This document shows, piece after piece, positions 28,018 through 37,174 of a DNA stretch of 64,000 bases (position 1 is the first letter of the stretch; each line of letters starts with the position of its first letter). The DNA comes from Catellatospora citrea (lineage in GTDB: Bacteria > Actinomycetota > Actinomycetes > Mycobacteriales > Micromonosporaceae): positions 7,936,001 to 8,000,000 of the forward strand of contig NZ_RAPR01000001.1 of assembly GCF_003610235.1 (NCBI RefSeq), in the 5' to 3' direction. Under the pieces are notes generated by a model. The model did no database searches, had not been told where the DNA came from, and saw nothing but the letters and a program-made list of their open reading frames with translations. Made by a program: the position numbers and the translations under genes.

Positions 28018-29567
28018 GACCGCTCCCGCTGCCGCGGCAGCCGGGCGGTGAACGCCGCGCCCTCGACGCTGACCGAGCCACCGCGGGCGGTGCAGATCTG
28101 GCTGATCAATGCCAGGCCCAGGCCGCGGCGTTCGCTGTCCTTGGTGCTGTAGCCCCGGGTGAACACCGTCTGCGCCAGCTCGTTGGCGACCCCGGGGCCG
28201 GAGTCGTCGACGCGCACCTCGACCTCGGCGGGGTCCTGACGGATCAGGACCCGCACCCAGCCGCCCGCGGGCGCGGCGTCGATGCCGTTGTCGACCAGAT
28301 TGCCGACGACGGTCACCAGATCGGCGACGAGCTGCCCGTCCGGCTGGGGGGACAGCTGCGAAGCGTCGTCTACCGACAGCTCGACCCGCTGCTCGGCGGC
28401 GGCGCTGGCCTTGGCGATGAGCAGTGCCGCGAGCGCCGGGTCGGCGATGCGTGACTGCACGCGGTGGCTGAGGTCCTCCTGGGCCTGACCGGCGCGGATG
28501 ATGAAGTTGACCGCGTCGTCGTACTGGCCGAGCTGGATCAGCCCCGAGATGGTGTGCAGCCGGTTGGTGAACTCGTGCGCCTGGGCGCGCAGGGTGTCGG
28601 TGGCGTGGCGGCTGAGGTCCAGCTCGCGTTCGAGCGAGGTCAGTTCCGTGCGGTCGCGCAGCGTGGTGACCGAGCCGACGGTGCGGCCGTGGACCAGAAC
28701 CGGCATCCGGTTGAGGACCAGGACCCGGGACTGGAACAGCACGACGTGGTCGGGCTCGCCGCCGCCGCTGGTCAGCAACTGCACCAGGTCGTCGGGGACG
28801 CCGAGCCCGGGCAGGGGTTTGCCGGTGACGTCGCCGGGCAGGTCCAGCAGGCGTACGGCTTCGTCGTTGGCGAGGGTGATCCGGCCGGAGGTGTCGAGGG
28901 CGAGCAGGCCCTCCTTGAGGCCGTGCAGCATCGCCTCCCGGTGCTCGACCAGCCCGGCGATCTCGCGCGGCTCCAGTCCCATGGTCTGCCGCTTGACCCG
29001 CCTGACCAGCAGCATGGAGCCGCCGATCCCCAGCGCGGACCCCAGCAGCAGGTAGGTGAGCAGGTCAGGGGTCGCCTCGGCGAGCAGTTGCGGCCATGAC
29101 GGGTAGGTCTGGCCGGCGACGACCAGCCCGAGGACCTTGCCGTTGCCGGGGTCGATGACCGGTGCGTGGGCTTCGAGCACCCGAGCCGGGGTGAGGACTT
29201 CACCGTGCCAGCCCTTGCCGGCCAGGCCGTCGCTGTCACCGAGGTCGGCCAGGCGGCCCGCGTCCGGGCCCGTCAGCAGGCGCCCCTCGGCGTCGGTCAG
29301 CACCACGAACGAGACGCCGTTGGCGCCACGGGCGGTCTCCGCCGCGGCAGCCAGCGAGTCGTACCAGACATCGGGTCCCATACCCTGGCGGATGGTGTCG
29401 TTCCAGGCCAGGCTCTCGGCGATGGAGCGCAGTTTGCCGCCTTCGTCGTTGTAGAACGCGGCCTGGGCCTCGGCCATCGACACCGCGGCGACCGCGCCGA
29501 CGGCCAGCAGCACGATCCCGAGCTGGAACAGCAGCAGCTGCCTGGCCAGGGAGAACTGCCTGCGCAT
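28014..29567 (-). CDS. CitA/DcuS-type sensor histidine kinase
   Basis: A 517-residue kinase. Two helices (about 12-32 and 172-192) flank an extracytoplasmic PDC-type sensor domain typical of di/tricarboxylate sensors. A cytoplasmic PAS (about 215-310) precedes the H-box QAHEFTNRLHTISGLIQLG with His 331 and the ATP-binding G-boxes DSGPGV and RRGLGLALI. ATG start. It is divergent from an orphan TctC gene; in Bordetella, TctC-like proteins can act as periplasmic co-sensors for such kinases, which fits this arrangement. Confidence 0.92.
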   Translation of the reverse strand: MRRQFSLARQLLLFQLGIVLLAVGAVAAVSMAEAQAAFYNDEGGKLRSIAESLAWNDTIRQGMGPDVWYDSLAAAAETARGANGVSFVVLTDAEGRLLTGPDAGRLADLGDSDGLAGKGWHGEVLTPARVLEAHAPVIDPGNGKVLGLVVAGQTYPSWPQLLAEATPDLLTYLLLGSALGIGGSMLLVRRVKRQTMGLEPREIAGLVEHREAMLHGLKEGLLALDTSGRITLANDEAVRLLDLPGDVTGKPLPGLGVPDDLVQLLTSGGGEPDHVVLFQSRVLVLNRMPVLVHGRTVGSVTTLRDRTELTSLERELDLSRHATDTLRAQAHEFTNRLHTISGLIQLGQYDDAVNFIIRAGQAQEDLSHRVQSRIADPALAALLIAKASAAAEQRVELSVDDASQLSPQPDGQLVADLVTVVGNLVDNGIDAAPAGGWVRVLIRQDPAEVEVRVDDSGPGVANELAQTVFTRGYSTKDSERRGLGLALISQICTARGGSVSVEGAAFTARLPRQRERS

Positions 29568-29604
29568 GGTCCCTCCAGAGCTCGGGCACCGCTAGGGTGG
29601 TCGG

Positions 29605-30582
29605 ATGCTTCGTCGTACCGTACTCGCTGCTCCGCTGCTGGCAATGCTGGCGGCGAGCGGATGCGGGCTGGACCGGGAGCCGGATCTGCGGCTGATGGTG
29701 CCCAACGCCCCGGGCAGCGGGTACGACATCACCGCCCGCACGGTCGCCACGGCCCTGCACGCCGCGGACGTGCACCGCAGCATCGAGGTGTTCAACCTGC
29801 CCGGCGCCGGTGGCATGGTCGGCCTGCAGCGGCTCGTCTACGAGCGCGGCAACAGCGGCCTGATGATGCTGATGGGCCTGGGGCTGGTCGGCGCCCAGCA
29901 CACCCTGCCGGTCCCGGCCCGGCTGGCCGACGTGACCGCGCTGGCCCGGCTCATCCAGGAACCTGAGATCGTCGTGGTCACCCGCGACTCGCCGCTGACC
30001 TCGCTGGCCGGGCTCGTCGAGGCGTGGCGTGCCGATCCTGCGGCGCTGACGGTGGGCGGCGGTTCGTCACGTGGCGGCCCGGACCATCTCGCGGCGATGC
30101 TGATGGCCGACGCGGCCGGGATCGCCCCGCCCACGGTCGGCTACCGGCAGTTCGACGGGGGTGGCGCGCTGCTCGCCGCGATCCTGGGCAAACGGGTGGC
30201 GTTCGCGGTGTCCAGCCTCGGGGAGTACGCCGAGCAGATCGACGCCGGACAGCTGCGGGTGCTCGCGGTGACCAGCCGCAGTCGTGCGGTCGGCGTCGAC
30301 GCGCCGACCCTGGTGGAGGCCGGCCTGGACGTGGTGTTCGACAACTGGCGTGGACTGGTCGCGCCGCCGGGCCTGTCGGCGCAGCAGACGGCCGTGCTGT
30401 CGGACATGGTGGTCCAGCTTCGGGCGTCGCAGGCCTGGCAGGAGGCCCTGGCCGGGCACCGCTGGACGGATGCGTACCTCGATGGCCCCGAGTTCGCCGC
30501 GTTCCTGCGTGAACAGGATCAATCGGTTACCCGGATCCTGGACGGGATGGGCCTGGCCGCGCCCAGCGCCGCGGGCAACTGA
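29605..30582 (+). CDS. second TctC-like binding lipoprotein (possible co-sensor)
   Basis: A 325-residue Bug/TctC-family lipoprotein (lipobox ending Cys 20, LAASGC) with PNAPGSGYDITAR, GGGSSRGGPDHL, YRQFDGGG and NWRGLVAPPGL motifs. It is clearly homologous to the TctC at 24219 but stands alone with no TctBA, divergent from the CitA-like kinase. Either it shares the TctBA pore with a second ligand or it presents ligand to the kinase. AGGGTGG precedes the ATG by four bases. Confidence 0.9.
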   Translation: MLRRTVLAAPLLAMLAASGCGLDREPDLRLMVPNAPGSGYDITARTVATALHAADVHRSIEVFNLPGAGGMVGLQRLVYERGNSGLMMLMGLGLVGAQHTLPVPARLADVTALARLIQEPEIVVVTRDSPLTSLAGLVEAWRADPAALTVGGGSSRGGPDHLAAMLMADAAGIAPPTVGYRQFDGGGALLAAILGKRVAFAVSSLGEYAEQIDAGQLRVLAVTSRSRAVGVDAPTLVEAGLDVVFDNWRGLVAPPGLSAQQTAVLSDMVVQLRASQAWQEALAGHRWTDAYLDGPEFAAFLREQDQSVTRILDGMGLAAPSAAGN

Positions 30583-30599
30583 TCCGGGCTGTCGCCTGA

Positions 30600-31502
30600 T
30601 CAGCTCGCGAGACCCGCCTTGAGCAGCAGCTCAATCAGGTCCCAGACCGCCTCGACCGTCCATACGAGCGTCGACGCGGCCAGCAGCACCGGGATGAGCT
30701 GCCAGCCCGACGCTCCCCGTCGCGGCGGATCGAGCAGGCTCGCCACCCGGCGTGGGACGGCGCCGCCACGGCCCGCGGCGTTCAGGCCGAGCCCGACCTC
30801 GGGGCCGGTGGCCAGGCAGGCGCGTCCGATGGCGTGCGCGACGGTGCGGCGGCTGCCCACATCACGGGCGGCCTGTTCGTCGGCGGCCCGTTCGACGAGG
30901 TAACCGACGTGCCGGGCGACCCACCACAGGGCCGGGTGGGCCACCGCGGCCATCTCGGCGACCGCGACGAGCCGATGGTGTCCGGCGTCGAGGTGCGCCC
31001 GCTCGTGGGCGATCACCGCGTCCAGTTGGGTGGCGGTGAGATGCTCACGCATACCGGTGGTCACCACGATGCGGCCGGGCCGCCCCGGCACGGCGAACGC
31101 CTCCGGGCGGTCGTCGGGCAGCACGAGCACCGTCGCCGAGCCGTCGGTCAGGTGCCGCGCCCGCGCGAGGACCCGCCGGTGCCGCAGCGCCGTGACGGTG
31201 ACCGCGGCCACCGAGGCGGCCAGCAGCACGACGCTGAGCAGCGGCACCCACGGCACGTGCGCGGTGTCCTGATAGACGGTGTGGGCCGACCACCCGAACA
31301 CCGTGCCGACTGCCGGCAGCTGCGCGACGGCTTTGAGCGTGAACACGAACAGGTTGGCCATGCCCGCGGCCGCGGTCGCGGCGGCCGACCATGCGACGGC
31401 CTGCGCGGCACGGCCGGGAGCGAGCCGCTCGGCGATCAGCCGGACAGCGATACTGACCAGGGCAGGAGCCACGACCACCGACCACACGAAGTGATCGAAC
31501 AT
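30600..31502 (-). CDS. M56-family membrane metallopeptidase
   Basis: A 300-residue protein with three N-terminal helices, the zinc motif HERAH (166-170), EEAA-like RAADEQAARD downstream (third ligand region) and a C-terminal helix. BlaR1/MecR1-like peptidase core without a penicillin-binding sensor. ATG at 31502 has GGGAGG six bases upstream. No BlaI partner directly adjacent on this strand; the BlaI-M56 pair at 31816 is divergent from it. It may cleave a repressor or other envelope protein. Confidence 0.88.
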   Translation of the reverse strand: MFDHFVWSVVVAPALVSIAVRLIAERLAPGRAAQAVAWSAAATAAAGMANLFVFTLKAVAQLPAVGTVFGWSAHTVYQDTAHVPWVPLLSVVLLAASVAAVTVTALRHRRVLARARHLTDGSATVLVLPDDRPEAFAVPGRPGRIVVTTGMREHLTATQLDAVIAHERAHLDAGHHRLVAVAEMAAVAHPALWWVARHVGYLVERAADEQAARDVGSRRTVAHAIGRACLATGPEVGLGLNAAGRGGAVPRRVASLLDPPRRGASGWQLIPVLLAASTLVWTVEAVWDLIELLLKAGLAS

Positions 31503-31815
31503 GTCCCGCCTCCCGCCGCCGTTTCGCCGGGTCGAGTGTGCCACCTCCGGGGGGCGCGTACGAACGGCGCCTCGTCACCGTCTGGTGATCATCGGGTCAA
31601 TCTCGTGGACCGTCGGCGCCTGCCCGATCCCTGCTGGGCCTGGAACGGGCGAACCTCCATGACGGAACGAACGGCATGGCCCGGGTCTTCGACGACGGGC
31701 AGCACCTCATCGCCGGCTTCTGGGTCGGGCAGAACAGTTCGTCTCGGTGGTCGTTGTCTCCTACGGGGATACACGGCGGAACCCGATGACCTGACCACCT
31801 GGATATGGTTCGGAT
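31503..31815. other. intergenic region between divergent M56 and BlaI genes
   Basis: About 310 bases, presumably with both promoters. A short open stretch near 31640-31780 encodes no recognisable protein. No BlaI-type TACA/TGTA dyad could be identified with confidence. Confidence 0.45.
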
Positions 31816-32196
31816 ATGAATGACAGCGACGGACGCAGACGTGCCTCGGGCGAGCTCGAAGGCCAGGTGATGAACGTCCTGTGGGCCGCGGGCCGCTCGA
31901 TGACCCCGGCTGAGGTCCAGGCGCAGCTGGAGCCGGCGCCGGCATACAACACCGTGCAGACCATCCTGATCCGGCTCGTGGACAAGCAGGTCGTCCGCCG
32001 CAGCCGGGTCGGCAGGGCACACGCGTACGAACCGGTCAACAGTGAGGCCGACGCCGCCGCGGCACAGCTGCGCGCCACGCTCAGCGGTGTCGGCGACCGC
32101 CAGCTGACCCTGCAGCGCTTCGCCGAAACCCTCGACGACGCCGAAGCCCAGGTGCTGAGGCGGCTGCTTTCCGACATGCGCCCGGGGGACAAGTGA
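31816..32196 (+). CDS. BlaI/MecI-family repressor
   Basis: A 126-residue BlaI-like winged-helix protein (LEGQVMNVLWAAGRSMTPAEVQAQL, then AYNTVQTILIRLVDKQVVRRSRVGRAHAYEPV) with a C-terminal dimerisation helix. Coupled by a four-base overlap to the M56 peptidase gene that follows, the usual repressor/sensor-peptidase arrangement. The target genes are unknown. Confidence 0.92.
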   Translation: MNDSDGRRRASGELEGQVMNVLWAAGRSMTPAEVQAQLEPAPAYNTVQTILIRLVDKQVVRRSRVGRAHAYEPVNSEADAAAAQLRATLSGVGDRQLTLQRFAETLDDAEAQVLRRLLSDMRPGDK

Positions 32197-33086
32197 AGGT
32201 CTGGGTCTACCTGCCACTGCTGCTGTCTGCGCTGCTGCCGTACGTGGCCCGGTTCATGGCCGGGCGGGTCGCGCCGGCGGCCGCGGCCCGGACGGTCACC
32301 GTGGCCGCGACCGCGGCCGCGAGCGGGTTCGTGTGCTGCTTGACGTTGCTGGCGCTGACCCTGTTCGACGACCTGCCGCCGCTGTGGGAGTTCGACGACC
32401 GGCCCGAGCTCGGCCTGCCCAAGCCGGTGCCGGGCCTGGTCGCGCTGGCCGCGGCGCTGGTGCTGGTGACGGGTGCGGTGCGGCTGGTCCGCGATGTGCG
32501 GATACGGCGACGGGTGTTGCGGGAGCTGCGCGACGCGGGTCGCCCGCGGGCGGGGCTGGTCGTGGCCGACTGGGCGGAGCCGTTCGCGGTGGCGGTGCCG
32601 GGCAGGCCGGGGCACATCCTGGTCACGTCCGGGATGCTGCGGGTGCTGAGTCCGGGTGAGCAGCGGGTCCTGTTCGCGCACGAGAACTCCCATCTGCGCC
32701 GTCGGCACCATCGATGGGTGACGGCCGCGAGCTGGTCCGCGGCGGTCAACCCGCTGCTGGCGCCGATGGCGGTGCTGGTGGGTCACCTGGTCGAGCGGTG
32801 GGCGGACGAGGAGGCCGCCGCGGTGGTCGGCGACCGGCAGCTCGTGGCCCAGGCGGTGGCCAAGGCGTCGCTGGCCGGTCGGCGTAAGCAGGTCGCGCCG
32901 GCAATGGGGATGAGCGGCTCGGGCGCGGTCGAGCGGGTGATGGCGCTGCAGCGTCCGGGTCAGCGCAGCCGCTGGCAGGCGGTGGCCGGGGTGACCGTGC
33001 TGTGCCTGATGCTGCTGGCGGCCACGGCGGTGGCCGCGGTCGAGTTCGCCGGAGTGGCGCAGGCATGGCTCGGCATGATCGTCTAG
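32193..33086 (+). CDS. M56-family membrane metallopeptidase (BlaR1-like core)
   Basis: A 297-residue protein with helices at about 5-25, 36-60, 78-98 and near the C terminus, zinc motif HENSH (163-167) and WADEEAAAVVGDR as the third-ligand region. It lacks an extracellular penicillin-binding sensor, so the signal is unknown. GTG start overlaps the BlaI stop. It probably cleaves the co-encoded repressor. Confidence 0.9.
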   Translation: MKVWVYLPLLLSALLPYVARFMAGRVAPAAAARTVTVAATAAASGFVCCLTLLALTLFDDLPPLWEFDDRPELGLPKPVPGLVALAAALVLVTGAVRLVRDVRIRRRVLRELRDAGRPRAGLVVADWAEPFAVAVPGRPGHILVTSGMLRVLSPGEQRVLFAHENSHLRRRHHRWVTAASWSAAVNPLLAPMAVLVGHLVERWADEEAAAVVGDRQLVAQAVAKASLAGRRKQVAPAMGMSGSGAVERVMALQRPGQRSRWQAVAGVTVLCLMLLAATAVAAVEFAGVAQAWLGMIV

Positions 33087-33162
33087 CGATCGGTCGAAGC
33101 GGCGTTCGGCGCTGACCGGTGCTGCGGCACCCGTCGGATGCCGCAGGATTTCGCGCCGCGGG

Positions 33163-34107
33163 TCAGTGGCATCCGGCTGACCCGGAGTCGCCGTAGGCGG
33201 CACCGGGTTGACCGATGAACCGCCAGTGGTAGGCGTCGGGGTCGAGGGTCAGTTTGAGCACACCGTAGGTCCGGTCGTCACGGGTTTCGGAGTTGGCGGC
33301 GACGTCGTCACCGAACCGGTAGAGGCTCGCGCCGCCGGTGCCGACGACGAACTGGCGGATGCCCTGTCGGTCGTCGCGGACCCCGCTGGGGTCCTGGGGC
33401 GCGAAGCGCTCGTAGTTGTGATTGTGCGCGGTCAGGACCAGCTCGGTGCCGTGCTCGTACAGGATCTGGTAGAGCGGCCGCATCCGGGGCTCGGCGGTGT
33501 GTTTGCCGCCCGAGGTGAACAGCGGGTGGTGCCACATCGCGACGGTGCACCGCGCCGGCTGGTCGGCCAGGGTGTCCTTGAGCCATCGTGCCTGCGGAGA
33601 GTCGGGGCCGCAGTCGACCTGGTCGCATTGGCTGTTGAGGACGAGCACCTGCCAGCCGGCGATACGGTAGCTGTACCAGCCTTCGCCGTGCCTGCCGACG
33701 TCGGCGCCGAAGTAGTCGTAGTAGGCCTTGCCGTCGGCTTTGTGCAGGTCGTGGTTGCCGAGCACGGGCCGGGTGCGGTCGCGGTGACGTCCCCAATGGG
33801 GGTCGTAGCAACGCCGGAACTGCTTGGCGGAGCCGTCCATGTAGGCGTTGTCGCCGAGGGTGTAGACGGTGCCGTCGATGTCGTCCAGCAACTTGGCGGT
33901 GATCTCGTCACCGCCGCTGGTGCAGCTGGCGATGTCACCCGCGCCGACCAGCACCGGAGGGCCGTCGTCGCGGCCACCGCCGAACACGACGACCGCGCCG
34001 GCGGCGAGCAGGGCCACGACCAGTGAAGCGCGCCCGGCCACGCTGCCGAGCGCGCCGCCGACCCGGCTTGCGGCAGCACGGATCGACGGGGGAGCCGCCG
34101 GGATCAT
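33163..34107 (-). CDS. membrane-anchored or secreted metallophosphoesterase
   Basis: A 314-residue calcineurin-like phosphoesterase with an N-terminal hydrophobic helix (about 26-43) as anchor or uncleaved signal. Metal motifs: GD (57-58), GDN (85-87), GNHD (117-120), WHHP and AHNHNYER. Resembles purple-acid-phosphatase/PhoD-like proteins of actinobacteria acting outside the membrane. The ATG overlaps the upstream MFS stop (ATGA) and has AAAGGG upstream. A longer open frame to 34689 is an out-of-frame shadow of the MFS gene. Confidence 0.88.
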   Translation of the reverse strand: MIPAAPPSIRAAASRVGGALGSVAGRASLVVALLAAGAVVVFGGGRDDGPPVLVGAGDIASCTSGGDEITAKLLDDIDGTVYTLGDNAYMDGSAKQFRRCYDPHWGRHRDRTRPVLGNHDLHKADGKAYYDYFGADVGRHGEGWYSYRIAGWQVLVLNSQCDQVDCGPDSPQARWLKDTLADQPARCTVAMWHHPLFTSGGKHTAEPRMRPLYQILYEHGTELVLTAHNHNYERFAPQDPSGVRDDRQGIRQFVVGTGGASLYRFGDDVAANSETRDDRTYGVLKLTLDPDAYHWRFIGQPGAAYGDSGSAGCH

Positions 34108-35420
34108 CGGCGGGCCCTTTCGTGTTGTGCCGCGACGGACTCCTGGCCGTGCAGCAGCGCGGCGCGGTCGACGGGCAGTGGACGCGAAAGCAGCGCTCCG
34201 CTGCGCCTGCCCCACGGGGCAGGGCCGAAGGTGCGCAGCATCAGCGCGTCGTAGACCAGCGCCAGCAGCGCGGCGGCGATCAGCGGGGCGCCGAACTCGG
34301 CCAACGGCGGATACGACAGCGCGGTCGCCGCCAGTGGGCTGGTGCTGACGGCCATGCCACGGGCGGCTGCGGTCATGCTGGCCACGGCGACGCGCTGCGG
34401 CGGTGCGACGATCGCGGCGGTGAACGCCTGCCGCGCCGGGACATCGACCTTGGACAAGGCGTGGCGTACGAGCAGCAGGCACGCCGCGACGGCGAACGTG
34501 GGCGCGAACGCGACGCCCAGTAGCAGGACGTTGGATACGGCGTGTGGCCAGAGCATCGCCACCAGCAGTCCACTGCGGGCGGTCAGCGCCGGCGCGGCCA
34601 ACTGCGCGGCTGCGGCGAGCATGTTCATGGCGAAGAACAGCGCGCCCAGGGTGCTGACCGGCACGTCGAATCGTTCGTGCAGCCACCACGCCAGCAGTGC
34701 CTGGACGACCAGGCCACCGGCGAAGGCGTCCAGCCCTGACAGTGCGGCCAGTGCCCTGCCCTGCGGCGGGATGCGCACGGCGCCCTGGGCGCTTGCTGTT
34801 CCCTTCCTGCCCCGTGCCTCGGCGTCCGGGGACATCTTGGCGACGACCAGGCCGGCCAGGAGCGCGACCAGGGCGTAGAGGACGAAGGCGTGTCGGCCGG
34901 CGTGTGGTCCGCTGACGGCCGCCAGGCCGGCGGCGGCCAGGGCGCCGAGCGCGCCGGCGACCTGCGCGGCGACGTTGTAGGCGGTGAACACGCGGGTGCG
35001 GTTGTCGGCGGTGCTGTGGTGGGCGAGGACGGCCTGCTCGACGCCGCTGAACGGGGTGTTGTCATTGGTGGACGGTGAGATCGTCCCGAGGAAAGCGGCG
35101 GCCAGCAGCACGGGGTAGCTGTCGCAGGCGGCGAACACCGCCCCGGCCGCTGCCATCAGCAATGCGGAGACCAGCAGCGCGAGGCGGCGGCCCATGCGGT
35201 CGGCGAACAGCGCCATGACGACGGTGCCGGCGACGCTGCCTGCGCAGGCGACGGCGATGAGCACTCCGATCTCGGCTGCCGAGTAGCCGGCGATGCTGAG
35301 TCGGGTGGCCAGCAGCACGCTGACGCAGCCGAAACCGAACGTGCGCAGCGCACGCGAGACAGTGACCCGCTTGCTGTCGGCGTGTAGATGCCACCGAACG
35401 GCAAGGGATCTTCCGTTCAT
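34104..35420 (-). CDS. MFS transporter
   Basis: A 438-residue MFS protein with about 12 helices; loop 2-3 contains ADRMGRRLA, the classical MFS motif A. Long central loop around residues 190-215. ATG at 35420 chosen; a GTG four codons upstream is an alternative and neither has a clear Shine-Dalgarno, so the transcript may be leaderless. Coupled to the metallophosphoesterase downstream. Confidence 0.85.
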   Translation of the reverse strand: MNGRSLAVRWHLHADSKRVTVSRALRTFGFGCVSVLLATRLSIAGYSAAEIGVLIAVACAGSVAGTVVMALFADRMGRRLALLVSALLMAAAGAVFAACDSYPVLLAAAFLGTISPSTNDNTPFSGVEQAVLAHHSTADNRTRVFTAYNVAAQVAGALGALAAAGLAAVSGPHAGRHAFVLYALVALLAGLVVAKMSPDAEARGRKGTASAQGAVRIPPQGRALAALSGLDAFAGGLVVQALLAWWLHERFDVPVSTLGALFFAMNMLAAAAQLAAPALTARSGLLVAMLWPHAVSNVLLLGVAFAPTFAVAACLLLVRHALSKVDVPARQAFTAAIVAPPQRVAVASMTAAARGMAVSTSPLAATALSYPPLAEFGAPLIAAALLALVYDALMLRTFGPAPWGRRSGALLSRPLPVDRAALLHGQESVAAQHERARR

Positions 35421-35531
35421 CGGAGAACCCACTAAGAGATGATGAAACAGGCAATATCGGCTACAACTCCGACACGCCGTAGGTTTTAGGTAATGATCAG
35501 TTTCCGGCCGGCAGGCAGCATGATCCGCGCC

Positions 35532-36269
35532 CTAACGTTCCGGCGTTGCCGTGCCGGACCGTGCATTCGTCAGTCGATCAGTAGGCTCGCCGGGCTGGGC
35601 GGGATCAGTCGGGGCAGGTGAACGGGGCGGGCCCGAGGCGATCTCGTGGCGATGAAGCCGACAAGTCAGTGTGACCACCGTCAGCCACAGGCCGCCGATG
35701 AGCCAGCCTCCCAGTACGTCGCTCGGGTAGTGCACGCCAAGGTAGATGCGCGTCAGGCCGATCGCCACCGCGATGACGGCGGCGCCGGCCCATGCTGCAG
35801 ACCTGATGCGCCGGTCGCTGGTGATCGTGCAGGTCAGCCACGCCAGCAGGCCGAACGTGGCAGTTGAGCTGCCTGCATGTCCGGAGGGGAAGGACAGTCC
35901 GGTGGCATCGACGAGCCATAGCGCGGTGTCAGGGCGAGGGCGACCTGCCAAAATTTTGATCAAGTTCACCAACAGCTGGATGCCGCCGAGTGTGGCGAGC
36001 CCGAGGATGGCCGGAGCTGCGCTGCGGCGGCGTGCGGAGACGGCGATGGTCGCGATGGCGGTGACCGTGACGAGGCAGGGCGCTGAGCCCACATCGGTGA
36101 CCGAAATCGCCGCGGTGGTCAGTGCGGTGGTGCGGTGGTCGACTGCCCACCGCACACCCTGCATGTCCCATTGGTCGAGAAGTGCGAGCTGCGTGGCCAG
36201 GGTCAACGCGGCGAAACCGCCGGCCAGCACTGCTGCGGTGGCCGCGATGGTGCCGATAGTTCTCTGCAT
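35532..36269 (-). CDS. PAP2-family membrane phosphatase
   Basis: A 245-residue protein with six hydrophobic segments and the three PAP2 motifs: K105...R110-P (KILAGRPRP), PSGH (128-131) and R174...H180...D184 (TRIYLGVHYPSD). Dephosphorylates a lipid phosphate such as phosphatidic acid or undecaprenyl-pyrophosphate at the outer face. Two dyads of CCTAC/GTAGG type lie upstream, suggesting tight repression by an unidentified regulator. Confidence 0.9.
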   Translation of the reverse strand: MQRTIGTIAATAAVLAGGFAALTLATQLALLDQWDMQGVRWAVDHRTTALTTAAISVTDVGSAPCLVTVTAIATIAVSARRRSAAPAILGLATLGGIQLLVNLIKILAGRPRPDTALWLVDATGLSFPSGHAGSSTATFGLLAWLTCTITSDRRIRSAAWAGAAVIAVAIGLTRIYLGVHYPSDVLGGWLIGGLWLTVVTLTCRLHRHEIASGPPRSPAPTDPAQPGEPTDRLTNARSGTATPER

Positions 36270-36319
36270 TGTTTGCCTGTTCTGCGCCGCAGGCTGGGTC
36301 GCAGATACGGCCGGGTAAT

Positions 36320-36359
36320 TCCTACGTCACGTAGGAGAACGATACCTACACGATGTAGG
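36320..36359 (-). promoter_or_regulatory. double CCTAC/GTAGG dyad upstream of the PAP2 gene
   Basis: TCCTAC-GTCAC-GTAGGA (36320-36336) and CCTACA-CGA-TGTAGG (36345-36359) are perfect inverted repeats with centres about 24 bases apart, 50-90 bases before the PAP2 ATG. The rest of the 350-base gap (36270-36619) shows no gene and also holds the promoter of the ECF operon. Confidence 0.65.
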
Positions 36360-36619
36360 AATTCGGCGACGGCGAGCCGTGTGTCCGTCACGGCGATATG
36401 TGCAGTACCCGCCTTCCGAGTGACGCGACCCGAGCCGCGGTCAAGCCCGCTCGCGGCTGGCGGTCCCGCACCTGCGGTGGCAACATGCCCTGCCGGCGGT
36501 GATCGCTGCACATCCCATCGGCCACGTTGCGCGATCCGGGCCAGCCGACTGACGGGGCTCGCCGAAAAAAGATCGCGTGACCGTGAACCGGCGGGCTTCA
36601 GAACGCAACAGAGAAGGCG

Positions 36620-37174
36620 ATGGACGACGACGAGCTGTTGAGTGCCGTGGCCGGCGGCGACGACCGGGCGTTGCGAGAACTCTTCTCGCGACATTCGCCC
36701 TGGTTGGCCGCCCGGCTGCGCGCCGTGCTGCCCGCCGCCGACGTGGAGGACGTGCTACAGGAGACATTCGTGGCAGCGTGGCGGGGCGCCGCAGGCTACC
36801 GGCGCGACGGCGCCGGCGGCTGGCTGTGGGGGATAGCACGGCGGCAGGCGGCGCTGTGGCTGCGCCGTCGGGGCCGCCCGGATCTGCTGTTGCCGAGCCT
36901 GCTGGAGAGCAGTGAGGGGCACACGGCCGATCCGGCAGAGGCGGCGCTGTTGAGAGCGGAGCTCGCCGAAGCCGTCGAGGCGCTCGGCCCGCAGGACAGC
37001 CCGCAGCGCCAGACCTGGCGCTTGATGTACGTCGAGGACAGGCCGGTGGCCGAGGTGGCCGAACTGATGGGCGTGCCGGAGGGCACGGTGAAGAGCCGGG
37101 CTCACCAGGTCCGCAGGCTGCTGCGCGCGGCACTACGACGCAACGACCCGATGCCGGACGGTGGTGGGCGATGA
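36620..37174 (+). CDS. ECF RNA polymerase sigma factor
   Basis: A 184-residue sigma factor: region 2 at about 8-75 (LRELFSRHSPWLAARLRAVLPAADVEDVLQETFVAAWR; GGWLWGIARRQAALWLRR) and region 4 at about 118-170 (QTWRLMYVEDRPVAEVAELMGVPEGTVKSRAHQVRRLLRAAL). First gene of a five-gene operon in which each gene overlaps the next by four bases. It probably drives its own operon. Confidence 0.92.
   Translation: MDDDELLSAVAGGDDRALRELFSRHSPWLAARLRAVLPAADVEDVLQETFVAAWRGAAGYRRDGAGGWLWGIARRQAALWLRRRGRPDLLLPSLLESSEGHTADPAEAALLRAELAEAVEALGPQDSPQRQTWRLMYVEDRPVAEVAELMGVPEGTVKSRAHQVRRLLRAALRRNDPMPDGGGR

Noticed and set aside
31640..31780. Possible small gene between the M56 and BlaI genes
   Set aside because: Short open stretches lack a ribosome binding site and resemble no protein; treated as promoter region.
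34108..34689. Extension of the metallophosphoesterase into the MFS region
   Set aside because: It is Arg/Pro-rich and lies out of frame within the MFS gene; the ATG at 34107 overlaps the MFS stop and has an RBS.
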